Made by a program: the position numbers and the translations under genes
Shown: positions 54,768 to 64,000 of the stretch, one piece after another
Numbering within the stretch: position 1 is the first letter of the stretch
Layout of the letters: each line of letters starts with the position of its first letter
The notes under the pieces: generated by a model
What the model saw: the letters and a program-made list of their open reading frames with translations, nothing else
What the model was told of the DNA's origin: nothing
Databases searched by the model: none
Source: Nocardia aobensis NBRC 100429
GTDB lineage: Bacteria; Actinomycetota; Actinomycetes; Mycobacteriales; Mycobacteriaceae
Assembly: GCF_000308375.1 (NCBI RefSeq)
Contig: NZ_BAFQ01000142.1
Coordinates: forward strand, 46,606-110,605
Direction: 5' to 3'
Length of the DNA: 64,000 nt

Positions 54768-55679
54768 GTGAAAATCGGCATCGCACTCACCGACTTCTCC
54801 TGGCCGGTCCCGGGCAGCGGCATCGGTCCCGCGGTCTCGGAACTCGCGCAGGCTGCCGACGCGTCGGGAATCGACAGCCTCTGGGTGATGGACCACTTCT
54901 TCCAGATCGGCATCAGCGGCCATCCGCCGGAGTCGCCGATGCTCGAGGCCTATGCCGCGCTGGGATTTCTCGCCGGAATCACCGACCGCATCCGGCTCGG
55001 CACCCTGGTCACGGCGGTGCCGTATCGCCACCCCGGCGTGCTGATCAAATCCGCGACCACCCTCGACGTGCTCAGCGGCGGCCGCCTGATCTTCGGCGTC
55101 GGCGCCGGAGCGCCCTTCGATCCGGAACCGATGGGACCACGCACCACATTCGAGGCCGAGGGCCTGGGCATTCCGTTCCCGCGCCTGCCGCGACGCTTCG
55201 AACAGCTGGAGGAACTCCTGCAGATCGCACACCGCATGTGGAGCGAGGACGAGACGCCGTATCGGGGCAACCATTACGAATTGGCGCGGCCGCTCAATTC
55301 ACCGAATTCGATCCAGCGCCCGCATCCGCCGATCCTGATCGGCGGCAGTGGCGAACGCAAAACCCTGCCGCTGGTGGCGCGATATGCCGACGCCTGCAAT
55401 CTCTTCGACCTCCCCGGTACCGGCTACGCCGACAATCTCGCGCACAAACTCACGGTGCTGCGTCGCCGATGCGACGAGATCGGCCGCGACTATTCCACGA
55501 TCGAGAAGACCGTCACCACGGCCCTGGATATCGACGCGGATCACGGACCGGTGCTGGAGCATCTGAAAACACTGGCCGCCACCGGTATCGACCACGTGAT
55601 TCTCGGACCGGACGGGCCGTGGACCCCGCCGCGCCTGGAACGCCTCATCGAAATAGCGCCCGATATTCACGCCCTCTGA
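54768..55679 (+). CDS. LLM-class F420-dependent oxidoreductase
   Basis: 303 residues from GTG 54768 with GGAAG 6 bases upstream. TIM-barrel luciferase-like fold: KIGIALTDFSW, SLWVMDHFFQIG, LGFLAGITDRIRLGTLVTAVPYRHPGVLIKSATTLDVLSGGRLIFGVGAGA and HPPILIGGSGERKTLPLVARYADACNLF. These are the standard blocks of mycobacterial F420-dependent LLM enzymes; use of F420 rather than FMN is inferred from the family. Substrate unknown. Controlled probably by the divergent MarR protein. Confidence 0.93.
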   Translation: MKIGIALTDFSWPVPGSGIGPAVSELAQAADASGIDSLWVMDHFFQIGISGHPPESPMLEAYAALGFLAGITDRIRLGTLVTAVPYRHPGVLIKSATTLDVLSGGRLIFGVGAGAPFDPEPMGPRTTFEAEGLGIPFPRLPRRFEQLEELLQIAHRMWSEDETPYRGNHYELARPLNSPNSIQRPHPPILIGGSGERKTLPLVARYADACNLFDLPGTGYADNLAHKLTVLRRRCDEIGRDYSTIEKTVTTALDIDADHGPVLEHLKTLAATGIDHVILGPDGPWTPPRLERLIEIAPDIHAL

Positions 55680-55682
55680 TAT

Positions 55683-56732
55683 TCAGGCGCTCCGATCCGT
55701 ATCGTCCCTCGGCACATACCGCCACACCGGCAGCAACGCCTGTTCGTCCAGCGGTTCGGGTCCGGTGTGGGCGGTGGCGTGCAGACGGGCGGTCGCGGAT
55801 TCCGGATCGAGACCGGATCCGATGAGTACCAAACGGGTTTCGCGGGTTTCGCCGCGCGACCACGCCGCCGGCTCGAAGACCACATGCCGGCCGACCATGT
55901 GCAGCAGGAACTTTCGGCTCTCACCGCCCACACCGAAGGCGGTGGCGCCCTTGGCGCGGAACAACCCCGGCGGCGGATCCTCCAGAAAACCCACCAGGCG
56001 GCGCGGATCGAGATCGGTTGTGGTGGTGAAGGATACGCTGTCGTAGCCGTCGTGCAGATGGCGGTGGCCGGCTTCCTCGTGGTCGTGATCGTCGAGCAGT
56101 TCGTCGAACGACAACTGCCGGGCGACCGTCGATTCGCCGCGTTCGGGGACATCGAACAGCAGCGGCGGATCGATGCGGCCGTGCGCGGTGGCATAGACCG
56201 GCGCACCCGCGCTGATCCGCTCGATCTCGGCGCGCAATGCGTCCAGCCGCGCGGCCGGTACCCGGTCGGCCTTGTTCACTACGATCAGATCGGCCAGGCG
56301 CAGATGTTTGGCCAATTCGGGATGGCGGGCGCGGCTGTCGTCGAAATGCTCGGCATCCACGACCTCGATCAGTCCGCCGTAGCGGATGCGCGGATTGTCG
56401 CTGCCGATGACCATACGAATCAGATTGCGGGGTTCGGCGAGGCCGCTGGCCTCCACCACGATCACGTCGATGCCGTGGCGCGGCTCGGCGAGCCGGGCGA
56501 ACATCTCGTCGAGTTCGGTGACGTCCACCGCGCAGCACACACAGCCGTTGCCCAGCGAGACCATGGCGTCCACTTGGGCCGCGACCAGCATCGCGTCGAT
56601 GTTCACCGCGCCGAAGTCATTGACCACGACCCCGATCCGGGCCTCGCGTCGCCGCAGCAGATGGTTCAGCAGCGTGGTCTTACCGGCTCCCAGAAATCCC
56701 GCGACCACCAGAACAGGTATGCGCCGATCCAT
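55683..56732 (-). CDS. CobW/COG0523-family GTPase, metallochaperone type
   Basis: 349 residues. Walker A VAGFLGAGKTTLLNHLLRR, the Cys motif NGCVCCAVDVTEL, Walker B VIVVEASGLAEPRNLI, NKAD guanine motif in VVNKADRVP, and the CobW-C domain (LDPRRLVGFLEDPPPGLFRAKG). A His/Asp/Glu-rich stretch (LLDDHDHEEAGHRHLHDG) likely binds metal. Members deliver cobalt or zinc to target proteins; several are Zur-regulated, but no clear Zur box is visible at this start. Convergent with the LLM gene (3 bases apart). Confidence 0.9.
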   Translation of the reverse strand: MDRRIPVLVVAGFLGAGKTTLLNHLLRRREARIGVVVNDFGAVNIDAMLVAAQVDAMVSLGNGCVCCAVDVTELDEMFARLAEPRHGIDVIVVEASGLAEPRNLIRMVIGSDNPRIRYGGLIEVVDAEHFDDSRARHPELAKHLRLADLIVVNKADRVPAARLDALRAEIERISAGAPVYATAHGRIDPPLLFDVPERGESTVARQLSFDELLDDHDHEEAGHRHLHDGYDSVSFTTTTDLDPRRLVGFLEDPPPGLFRAKGATAFGVGGESRKFLLHMVGRHVVFEPAAWSRGETRETRLVLIGSGLDPESATARLHATAHTGPEPLDEQALLPVWRYVPRDDTDRSA

Positions 56733-56763
56733 TCGGCCGAGCTTACCCAGGCCCGGACGAGGA

Positions 56764-56797
56764 CGTGCCCGCCCCTTCGTGCGGAGGGGCGGGCACG
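56764..56797 (-). terminator. Hairpin terminator after the amidase gene
   Basis: Perfect 13-bp arms CGTGCCCGCCCCT (56764-56776) and AGGGGCGGGCACG (56785-56797) with an 8-base loop, 12 bases past the amidase stop and 32 bases before the CobW start. Confidence 0.8.
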
Positions 56798-56808
56798 AAC
56801 GGGGCCGA

Positions 56809-58248
56809 TTACTTGCTCGGCCCCAGGAGGGTGGAGACCAGGGTGTAGGCGAGATTCACCAATTCGGAATCGAGCGCACCGTCGCCCAGGCCCAGCGATT
56901 TCGCCAGCGGCAGCAGCAGCCGCATCGCGGTGGTGGCGAGATTACCGGCGGCGGAACCGGATTGCGGCGTCTTCTGGGTGCCGTTGTTTCCGGGTGCGGT
57001 CGAGGTCTGCGGCGAGGCCCCCGACGTGCCCGGATCGGTGGTCGAATAGGTCCCCGGCGCCGTGTGATAGGTGCCGGCCGGAGCGCCCGCCGGATTCGAT
57101 CCCGGTTGCGTCGTGTTCGGCGTGGTGGACGCCGGTGCGGACTGCGTGGTGCCGGAGTTCGGCGCGCCACGCAACGCGTCGGTTGCCGAATTCTGCTGCG
57201 GTGCAACCGAATTTTGAGCGCCGGGACTCTGACCGCCAGAACTCTGGGTGCCAGAACTCTGGGGGGCCGAATTCTGGGCGTCCGAATTCTGCGTCGTCGC
57301 CCCCTGCGGGGACGCACTCTCCGGCGCGGCATTCTGCGGTGCCGGACTCTGCGGGGTGGTGCTCGGCGACGTGGTGCCCTCCGAGGCACCGGCCTGCGGC
57401 GCGCTCGCGGGATTGTCGGCCGGCGATGCGGCCGGAGACGTACCGCCCGGGGCCACTCCGATCAGATAACTCACCAGCCCGGTCGTGATCGCGATGGCGT
57501 GTTTGAGTTGCCCGTCGGGCGACTCGAGCATTGTCGCGTCGTCGACATTCGCGCCGTTGCCCATTTCGATGAAGACATCGGGCACCTCGGTCAGCGCCGG
57601 ACCCGCGATATCGGACCGGGTCTGCAGACCGTCGACCGCGCCGGCGTAGTTCGCGGGCGTGAATCCGGCCTGTTTGTAGGCGTCGCGCACGGCGTTCGTG
57701 GCGACCTGGCCGGGGCCGGATTGCGCCTGATTCGCCTTGGCGTCCGGGACCGGCAACTGCGGCACGATCAGATGGAATCCGTGATCCTGTTCCGGGGCGC
57801 CGTCGGCGTGGATGCTGACGGCCACCGCGGCGCCGGAGCTGTTGGCGGCGGCCGCGCGTTCGTCGACGCATCCGCCCCAGCCGGTGTCGTCCTGGCGGCT
57901 CATCACGACATGCGCGCCGAGCGCCTCGAGCGACTGCCGGACCAGCTGCGCCACATTCCAGTTGATGGTGTGCTCGGGCACGCCGCCGCGGCTGGTCATT
58001 CCCGTCGTCTGGCACTCCTTGGTGCCGCCGCGCCCGTCGTTCACTTGACGATTGAGGTCTTCGGAGTGGTTCGTACCCTGATGGCCCGGGTCCAGAAATA
58101 CCGTCTTATTCGCCAATCTGGTCGACATATCGGGATCTGCGGGCGCGGCCGGCGCGGCGAGAGCGGCGGCGGGCGCCAGCACACCGGCCGTGGTGACCGC
58201 GGCGACGGCGAGCCTGACTCCGGTCTTGATGATGCGTGGATGGTTCAT
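56809..58248 (-). CDS. Secreted N-acetylmuramoyl-L-alanine amidase with Ser/Gln/Pro-rich tail
   Basis: 479 residues from ATG 58248. Sec signal peptide (MNHPRIIKTGVRLAVAAVTT...) with cleavage near AALAAP. Residues about 45-260 are an Amidase_3 catalytic domain: zinc ligands in FLDPGHQGTNH, the Glu of GVPEHTINWNV, SIHADG and FIEMGNGANVDD. It cleaves the bond between MurNAc and L-Ala in peptidoglycan. It resembles Rv3717 of M. tuberculosis, but has an extra 200-residue tail with many PQNSA/QSSG-like repeats and a final hydrophobic helix. The tail might span the wall or anchor the enzyme. Confidence 0.9.
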   Translation of the reverse strand: MNHPRIIKTGVRLAVAAVTTAGVLAPAAALAAPAAPADPDMSTRLANKTVFLDPGHQGTNHSEDLNRQVNDGRGGTKECQTTGMTSRGGVPEHTINWNVAQLVRQSLEALGAHVVMSRQDDTGWGGCVDERAAAANSSGAAVAVSIHADGAPEQDHGFHLIVPQLPVPDAKANQAQSGPGQVATNAVRDAYKQAGFTPANYAGAVDGLQTRSDIAGPALTEVPDVFIEMGNGANVDDATMLESPDGQLKHAIAITTGLVSYLIGVAPGGTSPAASPADNPASAPQAGASEGTTSPSTTPQSPAPQNAAPESASPQGATTQNSDAQNSAPQSSGTQSSGGQSPGAQNSVAPQQNSATDALRGAPNSGTTQSAPASTTPNTTQPGSNPAGAPAGTYHTAPGTYSTTDPGTSGASPQTSTAPGNNGTQKTPQSGSAAGNLATTAMRLLLPLAKSLGLGDGALDSELVNLAYTLVSTLLGPSK

Positions 58249-58973
58249 GTTCGGACGGCGCACCCGGGACGGGCACACCCCTCCCTTCCCACTAGTAACA
58301 TCAAACCCAGTGGTTCACTGTTGCAACGGCAGCATCACATGCGCAAGCTCAGTTACTGAACCGTTACCCCTATCAGAGCAGTAGTGACACGCCATTTCCG
58401 CAGACACGCCGGTCGCACGGCGAATCCGATGTCAGCCCCGGCGAGAAACGGACATTTCAGAGCTATCTCACTGTTGCCCGGACCGCCCGCGTCGCGGAAC
58501 AACCGGCAGGTTTGTGTCGCTGGCCACATCCGGCGGGATCCGAACCGAATGCGCATCATTGCCCGAATGTCGCTGCCGCCGTTCGATTCCGCGTAATCCG
58601 CCGATATCCAGGCCCGCGAGCGAAAAAGCCGGAATGCTGAATCGGGATGATTCGCCAGAGTAATTTAATTCTGAAATACCGTTGTGTTGCACTCGCTGTC
58701 GACGCTGCAGTACGTTCCCATCTCGCACCTCGGCGGTCGAACCGCATGTGGGTGCCGTCCCCGTGGGCGCGAGGGGATCCCGCGGGGACGTTCAGCGACG
58801 GCATTTCCGGACCTCCCACACGCCGTTCCCCGGGCGTTGTCGAATCTCCAGATATTTCATCGATCCGGTCCGCGCCTATCGGAATTCTGATAGACCAAGG
58901 CCCCGGAAGATGCGGGGATCTTCTCCGGCCGCCCGATAGTCGACGGCCGTCTGCGAGATCGAGGAGGACCGCC
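58249..58973. other. 725-base gap without a recognised gene
   Basis: Contains the amidase promoter region and the leader of the small secreted protein. A direct repeat GTTAC-N6-GTTAC (58352-58367) lies 104-119 bases upstream of the amidase start; read on the minus strand it is GTAAC-N6-GTAAC, an MtrA-box-like pattern. Short ORFs in the gap show no family features or ribosome sites. The GC content is lower in 58600-58720. Confidence 0.5.
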
Positions 58974-59378
58974 GTGCGTGGACGCACGTTTGTGATCGCC
59001 GGGACCGTCGCGTCCGCGGTGACGATGCTCGGATCAGGCTCCGCGGCCGCCGATCCGGCGACGACCATCCCCGGGGACGGGACGTACCGGGTCGGGGTCG
59101 ATATCGCGCCCGGTATCTATCAGTCCGCGGGGCCGGCGGACCCGGCGCACGACTGTTCCTGGGAGCGCCTGTGGAAGATCCCCGAACCCGGTGATCCGCC
59201 GGACCCGAACGCCGCCATCGTCGCCAGCGACCGCACCCACATCACTCCGGTGCGGGTGCTGATCAAATCGTCCGATGTCGCGTTCGCCTCGGCCAACTGC
59301 GGCGGCTGGGTGATGATGCCGGCGCCGCCGCCGACCGGTTCCTACGGGCCGGGAGGGCTGTTCGGCAGCGAGTACTGA
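58974..59378 (+). CDS. Small secreted protein, hypothetical
   Basis: 134 residues from GTG 58974, with GAGGAGG 6 bases upstream. Signal peptide MRGRTFVIAGTVASAVTMLG... with cleavage after AAA near residue 25. The mature part starts PATTIPGDGTYRVGVDIAPGIYQSAG, a pattern (DGTYxVGxDIAPGxYxS) found in many small secreted actinobacterial proteins, and has two Cys (HDCSWERLW and ASANCGGW) that may form a disulfide. Function unknown. Ends 122 bases before galT on the same strand. Confidence 0.85.
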   Translation: MRGRTFVIAGTVASAVTMLGSGSAAADPATTIPGDGTYRVGVDIAPGIYQSAGPADPAHDCSWERLWKIPEPGDPPDPNAAIVASDRTHITPVRVLIKSSDVAFASANCGGWVMMPAPPPTGSYGPGGLFGSEY

Positions 59379-59500
59379 GCGCGGCCGATCCGGCGCGGTT
59401 CGTCCGATCGGATGCGCCGCGCCGGATCCGGCACCCGCCGGCCACCGCGGCCGCGGTGTTACTGTCCGCTGAGATCCGGTGGATCGAGCGGAGGGATGCG

Positions 59501-60594
59501 ATGGCGCGGCCGAGTCCGGTGGTGAGTCGTCGGTCGCTGGCCGACGGCCGCGAGATCATCTACTTCGACAGCGAGGCGGTGCCGCGCACCGCCACCGACA
59601 CCCGGGACCTGCCCCGGACCAGCACGCATTCCCAGGCACGTTTCGACCCCCTGCTGGACGAGTGGGTGGTGATCGCCTCGCACCGCCAGAGCCGGACCTT
59701 CCTGCCACCGGCGGATCTGTGCCCGCTGTGCCCCTCACGCCCCGGCCATCCCACCGAAATTCCCGAGGCCGACTACCAGGTGGCGGTGTTCGAGAATCGC
59801 TTTCCGTCGCTGTCGACCGGCCGCGCCGAACTTCCCGACCATGTCGAAGGGTCGCCGGAGACCTTGCTGCGCAACGGGTTCGGCCGCTGTGAGGTGGTGT
59901 GCTTCACCAGCGACCACGACAGTTCGTTCGCCGGGCTCGATCCGGGCCGGGCACGGCTGGTGGTGGACGCGTGGGCCCAGCGCAGCGCCGAGCTCGGGGA
60001 GCTCGACGGCGTGGCCCAGGTGTTCTGCTTCGAGAATCACGGCGAGGAGATCGGCGTCACGCTGTCGCATCCGCACGGCCAGATCTACGCCTACCCCTTC
60101 CCCGCCCCGCGCACGGCGACGATGGTCGCCAACGCGGCCCGCCATCGAAAGGCGCACGGCAGCAATCTGTTCGGCGATCTGCTGGGCGCCGAGCGGGCCG
60201 CCGGTATCCGAGTTGTCGCGGCGAACGAGGAGTGGACCGCCTTCGTACCGCCGTTCGCTCGCTGGCCCTACGAGGTCCAGCTCTATCCGCACCGCCGGGT
60301 GGCCGACATTCCCGACCTCGACGATGCTCAGCGCGACGGTTTCGCACATCTGTACCTGGATGTGCAGCAACGCTTCGCGCGCCGGTTCGACACCCCCATG
60401 CCCTATGTCTCGGCGTGGAACCAGGCACCGAAATCCGGTGTCCCCGGTGATGATTGGTGGCTGCACCTGCAGCTGTTCTCGATCCGGCGGACGGCGCGCA
60501 AATTGAAGTATCTGGCCGGTTCGGAATCGGGGATGAACGTGTTCATCAGTGACACCACCCCCGAGACGGTGGCCGCCGAGTTGCGGGAGGTGCG

Positions 60595-60598
<4 letters not shown>
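59501..60598 (+). CDS. galT: Galactose-1-phosphate uridylyltransferase
   Basis: 365 residues from ATG 59501, with GGAGGG 5 bases upstream. Zn-site and catalytic blocks: CPLCPSRPGHP, FENRFPSLS, VFCFENHGEEIGVTLSHPHGQIYAYPF with the HPH-Q nucleophile site, and WNQAPKSGVPGDDWWLHLQLF. Leloir pathway enzyme that moves UMP from UDP-glucose to galactose-1-phosphate. Overlaps galK as GTGA. No galE lies nearby. Confidence 0.96.
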
Positions 60599-61701
<1,103 letters not shown>

Positions 61702-62118
61702 TCACGCGGCCGAGCCGCAATGGCCTTGGCGCGCACCGAACCTCGTGCTGCCGCGACTGCCGCGCGCGGACATGGCACGGCTCGGCCGAGCCGGGGCACG
61801 GCAGCCCCCGGAGCCGGTGAGGTCTCTCACAATCGACGGCCCCGGCCGATGTGAAGTTTCACCAATAATCCGACACTCTGCCAGTTAGCGGGATGCTCGA
61901 TGTGCAGCCCACTGCGGCAAAGTGCCGTCGTAGAGGCGACTCACATCGATAGCTGAATAGTTACTATTTTCTGCGACTTGCTGTCACAAATACATCTTCT
62001 GCGCCCGCACCGCGTCGAAGCCTCGAGATGCGGATCAAGAATGCGCTAGTTACTCTCGGGTAGCATCACGTCCCGAACAAATTCCGTAAGCATTCGTCAT
62101 GTCAATTCAGGAGGCGGC
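61702..62118. other. 417-base gap before the KAS III genes; lower-GC promoter region
   Basis: No gene is visible. The first part (to about 61830) is GC-rich with the 16-bp palindrome at 61778-61793. The second part (about 61850-62100) is clearly more AT-rich than the rest of the window and contains several TA-rich hexamers, so it probably holds the promoter of the KAS III operon. No operator-like repeat was found. Confidence 0.5.
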
Positions 62119-63168
62119 GTGCCGCATTCTCGTTTCGAAGCGATCGGCGCATATCTACCCGAAAAAAGGGTCACCACCGAGGAATTGATATCGCGCCTCG
62201 CCGTACCACCCGCCTTCGATCTCGAAAAGATCACAGGTGTGCGCGAGCGCCGTGTTCACGACACCCGCCCGGAATCCTACGAGGACTCGTTCGTCCTGGC
62301 CGGCAAGGCGCTGGACGAGTGTTTATCCAGGTCACGGTACTCCGGTTCGGAGATCGAGGTGGTCATCTCCACCTCCATCACCCGCAGTAAGGATGCCGGC
62401 AAAATATATATGGAGCCGTCGTTCGCCTCGGCTCTGGCGCAACGGATCGGCGCGCAGAACGCGATCACCTTCGACCTTTCCAATGCCTGCGCGGGAATGC
62501 TCAGCGGAACATACATTCTCGATCGTATGATTCGATCCGGAATGGTTCGCAACGGCATCGTGGTGAGCGGCGAAGCCATTACTCCGATCGCCGATACCGC
62601 AGTGCGCGAAATTTCCGACAAATACGATCTGCAATTCGCATCGCTCACCGTGGGAGATTCCGCGGCCGCGGTGGTGCTCGATCGTTCCGTCGACGAGGCC
62701 GACCGTATCGACTACATCGAGCTGGTCACCGCCTCGGAGTTCTCCCACCTGTGCCTGGGCATGCCCAGTGACAAATCCCAGGGCGTCGCGCTCTATACCG
62801 ACAACCGCAAGATGCACAACGAAGCGCGTTTCCTGCTGTGGACCGACACCCAGCGCATGTTCTACGACAAGCGCGGCACCACATTCGCCGAGGAGAACTT
62901 CGACTTCGTCATCCACCATCAGTTCGGCGCGGCGGCGATCCCGTACATGAACGCCATCGCCGAACGGGAATTCGGCGCACCGATGCCGCCCGACCTCAAT
63001 GTGCTGACCGAATACGGGAATACTTCCAGCACTTCGCATTTCATCGTGCTGCACGACCATCTGAGCCGCGGGGAGATCCCGGCCGGCTCGAAACTGCTGA
63101 TGGTTCCGGCCGCCTCCGGTGTGGTCGGCGGCTTCCTGTCCACTACGATTTCGTCGCTGAAGGTCTGA
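62119..63168 (+). CDS. Beta-ketoacyl-ACP synthase III-like enzyme
   Basis: 349 residues from GTG 62119 with AGGAGG 4 bases upstream. FabH-like thiolase fold: AIGAYLPEKRVTTEELISRL, ITGVRERRV, active-site Cys in TFDLSNACAGMLSGTYIL, His in FVIHHQFGAAAI and Asn in TEYGNTSSTSHF, so the Cys-His-Asn triad is present. It would condense acyl-CoA/acyl-thioester with a malonyl or other extender. It is followed 10 bases later by a second member lacking the Cys. Codon use and GC in the 5' half are slightly more relaxed than in the galTK operon, in line with an acquired biosynthetic cluster. Product unknown. Confidence 0.88.
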   Translation: MPHSRFEAIGAYLPEKRVTTEELISRLAVPPAFDLEKITGVRERRVHDTRPESYEDSFVLAGKALDECLSRSRYSGSEIEVVISTSITRSKDAGKIYMEPSFASALAQRIGAQNAITFDLSNACAGMLSGTYILDRMIRSGMVRNGIVVSGEAITPIADTAVREISDKYDLQFASLTVGDSAAAVVLDRSVDEADRIDYIELVTASEFSHLCLGMPSDKSQGVALYTDNRKMHNEARFLLWTDTQRMFYDKRGTTFAEENFDFVIHHQFGAAAIPYMNAIAEREFGAPMPPDLNVLTEYGNTSSTSHFIVLHDHLSRGEIPAGSKLLMVPAASGVVGGFLSTTISSLKV

Positions 63169-63178
63169 GGTACTGGTC

Positions 63179-64000
63179 ATGGGCGTTGCCATCACATCCA
63201 CCGGAATCAGTCGCGAGGGCGACACGTTCAGCATCGTCGAGCACAGTGGCCGAGCCGCGCGCCGCAGCCTCGAACGCGCCGGGGTGGCGCCGGAGCAGGT
63301 CGGGGTGCTCATCAACGCGGGCATCTTCCGCGACTCCAACACCGTGGAACCGGCGGTGTCGGCGCTGATCCAGAAGGAGGCGGGGATCGGACTGGACTAC
63401 CGGTTCGGCGATCCGCGCTCGTTCTCCTTCGACCTGATGAACGGCGCCACCGGTGTGCTCAACTCGGTCCAGGTCGCCCAGTCGATTCTCGAGACCGCCG
63501 GGTCCGGCCACGTCCTGATCGTCTCCGGGGACACCCATCCGTCACTGGCCCGATCGGCGGCCGACGACGAATTCCCCTACGCCACCGCCGGTGCCGCGCT
63601 GCTGCTCGAGCACACCGACGAGCCGGTCGGCTTCGGCCGGGTGCACACCGTCGCGGGTTCGGGCTCTCCCGCGGTGCAGTCGTATGTCGACGTCACCACG
63701 ATGGGTACGGCCGGGCGCGGACTGATGACGGTGGAACGCGAACCCGGATTCGAGGATCGGCTGCTGGAGGTCGCGGCCGAGGCCGGCCGCCGCGCCCTGG
63801 ACGCCGACGAAATCGACGCCGACGCAACGGTTCTCATCGCGTCCACACCCACGCCGAAGTTCCCGCAGTTGCTGGCCGAGACCCTCGGTATCGGGGCGGT
63901 CCGCACCCCCGACCTGTCCGCCGGCGATCCGCACACCGCCTCGCTGCCGCTGGCCTATCACCGTGCGGTGGAGGAGGATTCGCTCATAGGCTTCGATACC
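63179..64000 (+). CDS. KAS III-like protein without catalytic Cys, partial (cut by window edge)
   Basis: 274 residues visible from ATG 63179; runs off the right edge. GAGG lies 8 bases upstream. The fold is thiolase-like: VAITSTGISREGDTFSIVEHSGRAARRSLERAGV, VGVLINAGIFRDSNTVEPAVSALIQ and VLIVSGDTHPS. The position of the nucleophilic Cys (NACAGM in the first protein) reads NGATGV, so Cys is replaced by Ala. The His/Asn part is not fully visible. A Cys-less partner next to an active one suggests a heteromeric KAS III, as known for PqsB/PqsC. Inference from alignment by eye. Confidence 0.8.
   Translation, partial: MGVAITSTGISREGDTFSIVEHSGRAARRSLERAGVAPEQVGVLINAGIFRDSNTVEPAVSALIQKEAGIGLDYRFGDPRSFSFDLMNGATGVLNSVQVAQSILETAGSGHVLIVSGDTHPSLARSAADDEFPYATAGAALLLEHTDEPVGFGRVHTVAGSGSPAVQSYVDVTTMGTAGRGLMTVEREPGFEDRLLEVAAEAGRRALDADEIDADATVLIASTPTPKFPQLLAETLGIGAVRTPDLSAGDPHTASLPLAYHRAVEEDSLIGFDT

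Noticed and set aside
57180..57330. CRISPR-like array from regularly spaced GAATTCTG blocks
   Set aside because: The repeats are short, in frame with the amidase coding sequence and encode the repetitive Ser/Gln/Pro tail; spacers are not of constant length.
55767..58359. Two long overlapping plus-strand frames (55767-57488 and 56386-58359)
   Set aside because: Antisense to the CobW GTPase and amidase genes; Gly/Arg-rich sequence is the complement of the amidase tail repeats.
58384..58973. Several 60-90 codon frames in the amidase/secreted-protein gap
   Set aside because: No ribosome sites, no hydrophobic or family pattern, and mutually overlapping frames; more likely regulatory or non-coding.
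61778..61793. Recombination or attachment site at the 16-bp perfect palindrome after galK
   Set aside because: No integrase, tRNA or direct repeat is nearby; a loop-free palindrome in GC-rich DNA is weak evidence and at most a terminator.

Overview
The window is chromosomal DNA of a GC-rich, mycolic-acid-type actinomycete, most likely Nocardia or a close relative. The evidence is the strong G/C third-position bias, the many GTG and a few TTG starts, the apparently leaderless promoters, the F420-dependent enzyme, the NrdHIE/NrdF reductase, the conservon, and gene order. From plsC (3.1 kb) to a TetR gene (49.2 kb) the conserved genes follow, with insertions and one inversion, the order I recall for Mycobacterium tuberculosis Rv3026c to Rv3055. 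I saw no tRNA, rRNA, CRISPR array, insertion sequence or prophage gene.

Layout. 0-3.1 kb: signalling genes (CHASE3 sensor cut by the left edge, receiver-PP2C phosphatase, small membrane protein, PAS-ANTAR regulator). 3.1-7.6 kb: acyltransferase pair plsC/GNAT, then an ABC exporter with its PadR regulator. 7.6-13.3 kb: a glucosyltransferase / GH57 branching enzyme / methyltransferase operon (methylglucose-lipopolysaccharide type) divergent from etfBA. 13.3-24.5 kb: accessory genes (DUF1707 protein, APH-like kinase, four-gene conservon, LysR/NDH-2, SDR/TetR, RibD-like/DUF1697 and an ECF sigma factor). 24.5-37.2 kb: conserved block (hexapeptide acyltransferase, PQQ lipoprotein, two methyltransferases, enoyl-CoA hydratase, NUDIX, ABC ATPase, peptidyl-tRNA hydrolase, serB, ctaD, fecB-like). 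37-44 kb: small accessory genes, nrdF, mgtE. 44-50 kb: nrdHIE, a Cys-less L36 gene with a Zur-like box, FMN reductase/TetR, nadE. 50-54.2 kb: molybdenum-cofactor genes moaD, moaA, moeA, moaC-moaB fusion, moaE. 54.2-61.7 kb: MarR/LLM oxidoreductase, CobW GTPase, secreted amidase, small secreted protein, galT-galK. From 62.1 kb to the right edge: two tandem KAS III-like genes, the second lacking the catalytic cysteine, probably the start of a biosynthetic operon that leaves the window.

How the parts work together. The GT/GH57/methyltransferase operon and the hexapeptide acyltransferase plausibly build an intracellular methylated polysaccharide. EtfBA and the enoyl-CoA hydratase serve acyl-CoA oxidation. 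NDH-2 and CtaD belong to the respiratory chain. NrdHIE and NrdF form one class Ib ribonucleotide reductase, split over two loci that carry matching NrdR-type boxes. Several divergent regulator/target pairs have clear palindromic operators in the gap (PadR/ABC, TetR/SDR, MarR/VOC, MarR/LLM), so the window is rich in readable transcription-control sites.

The strongest leads are the active plus cysteine-less KAS III pair at the right edge, the PadR operator over a leaderless ABC promoter, the twin MarR sites of which one covers the start codon, the 41-bp inverted repeat between the SDR and TetR genes, the two NrdR double boxes, the Zur-like box at the alternative L36 gene, and the inverted etf/polysaccharide block. 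Start choices and regulatory sites were read by eye; no search was run.
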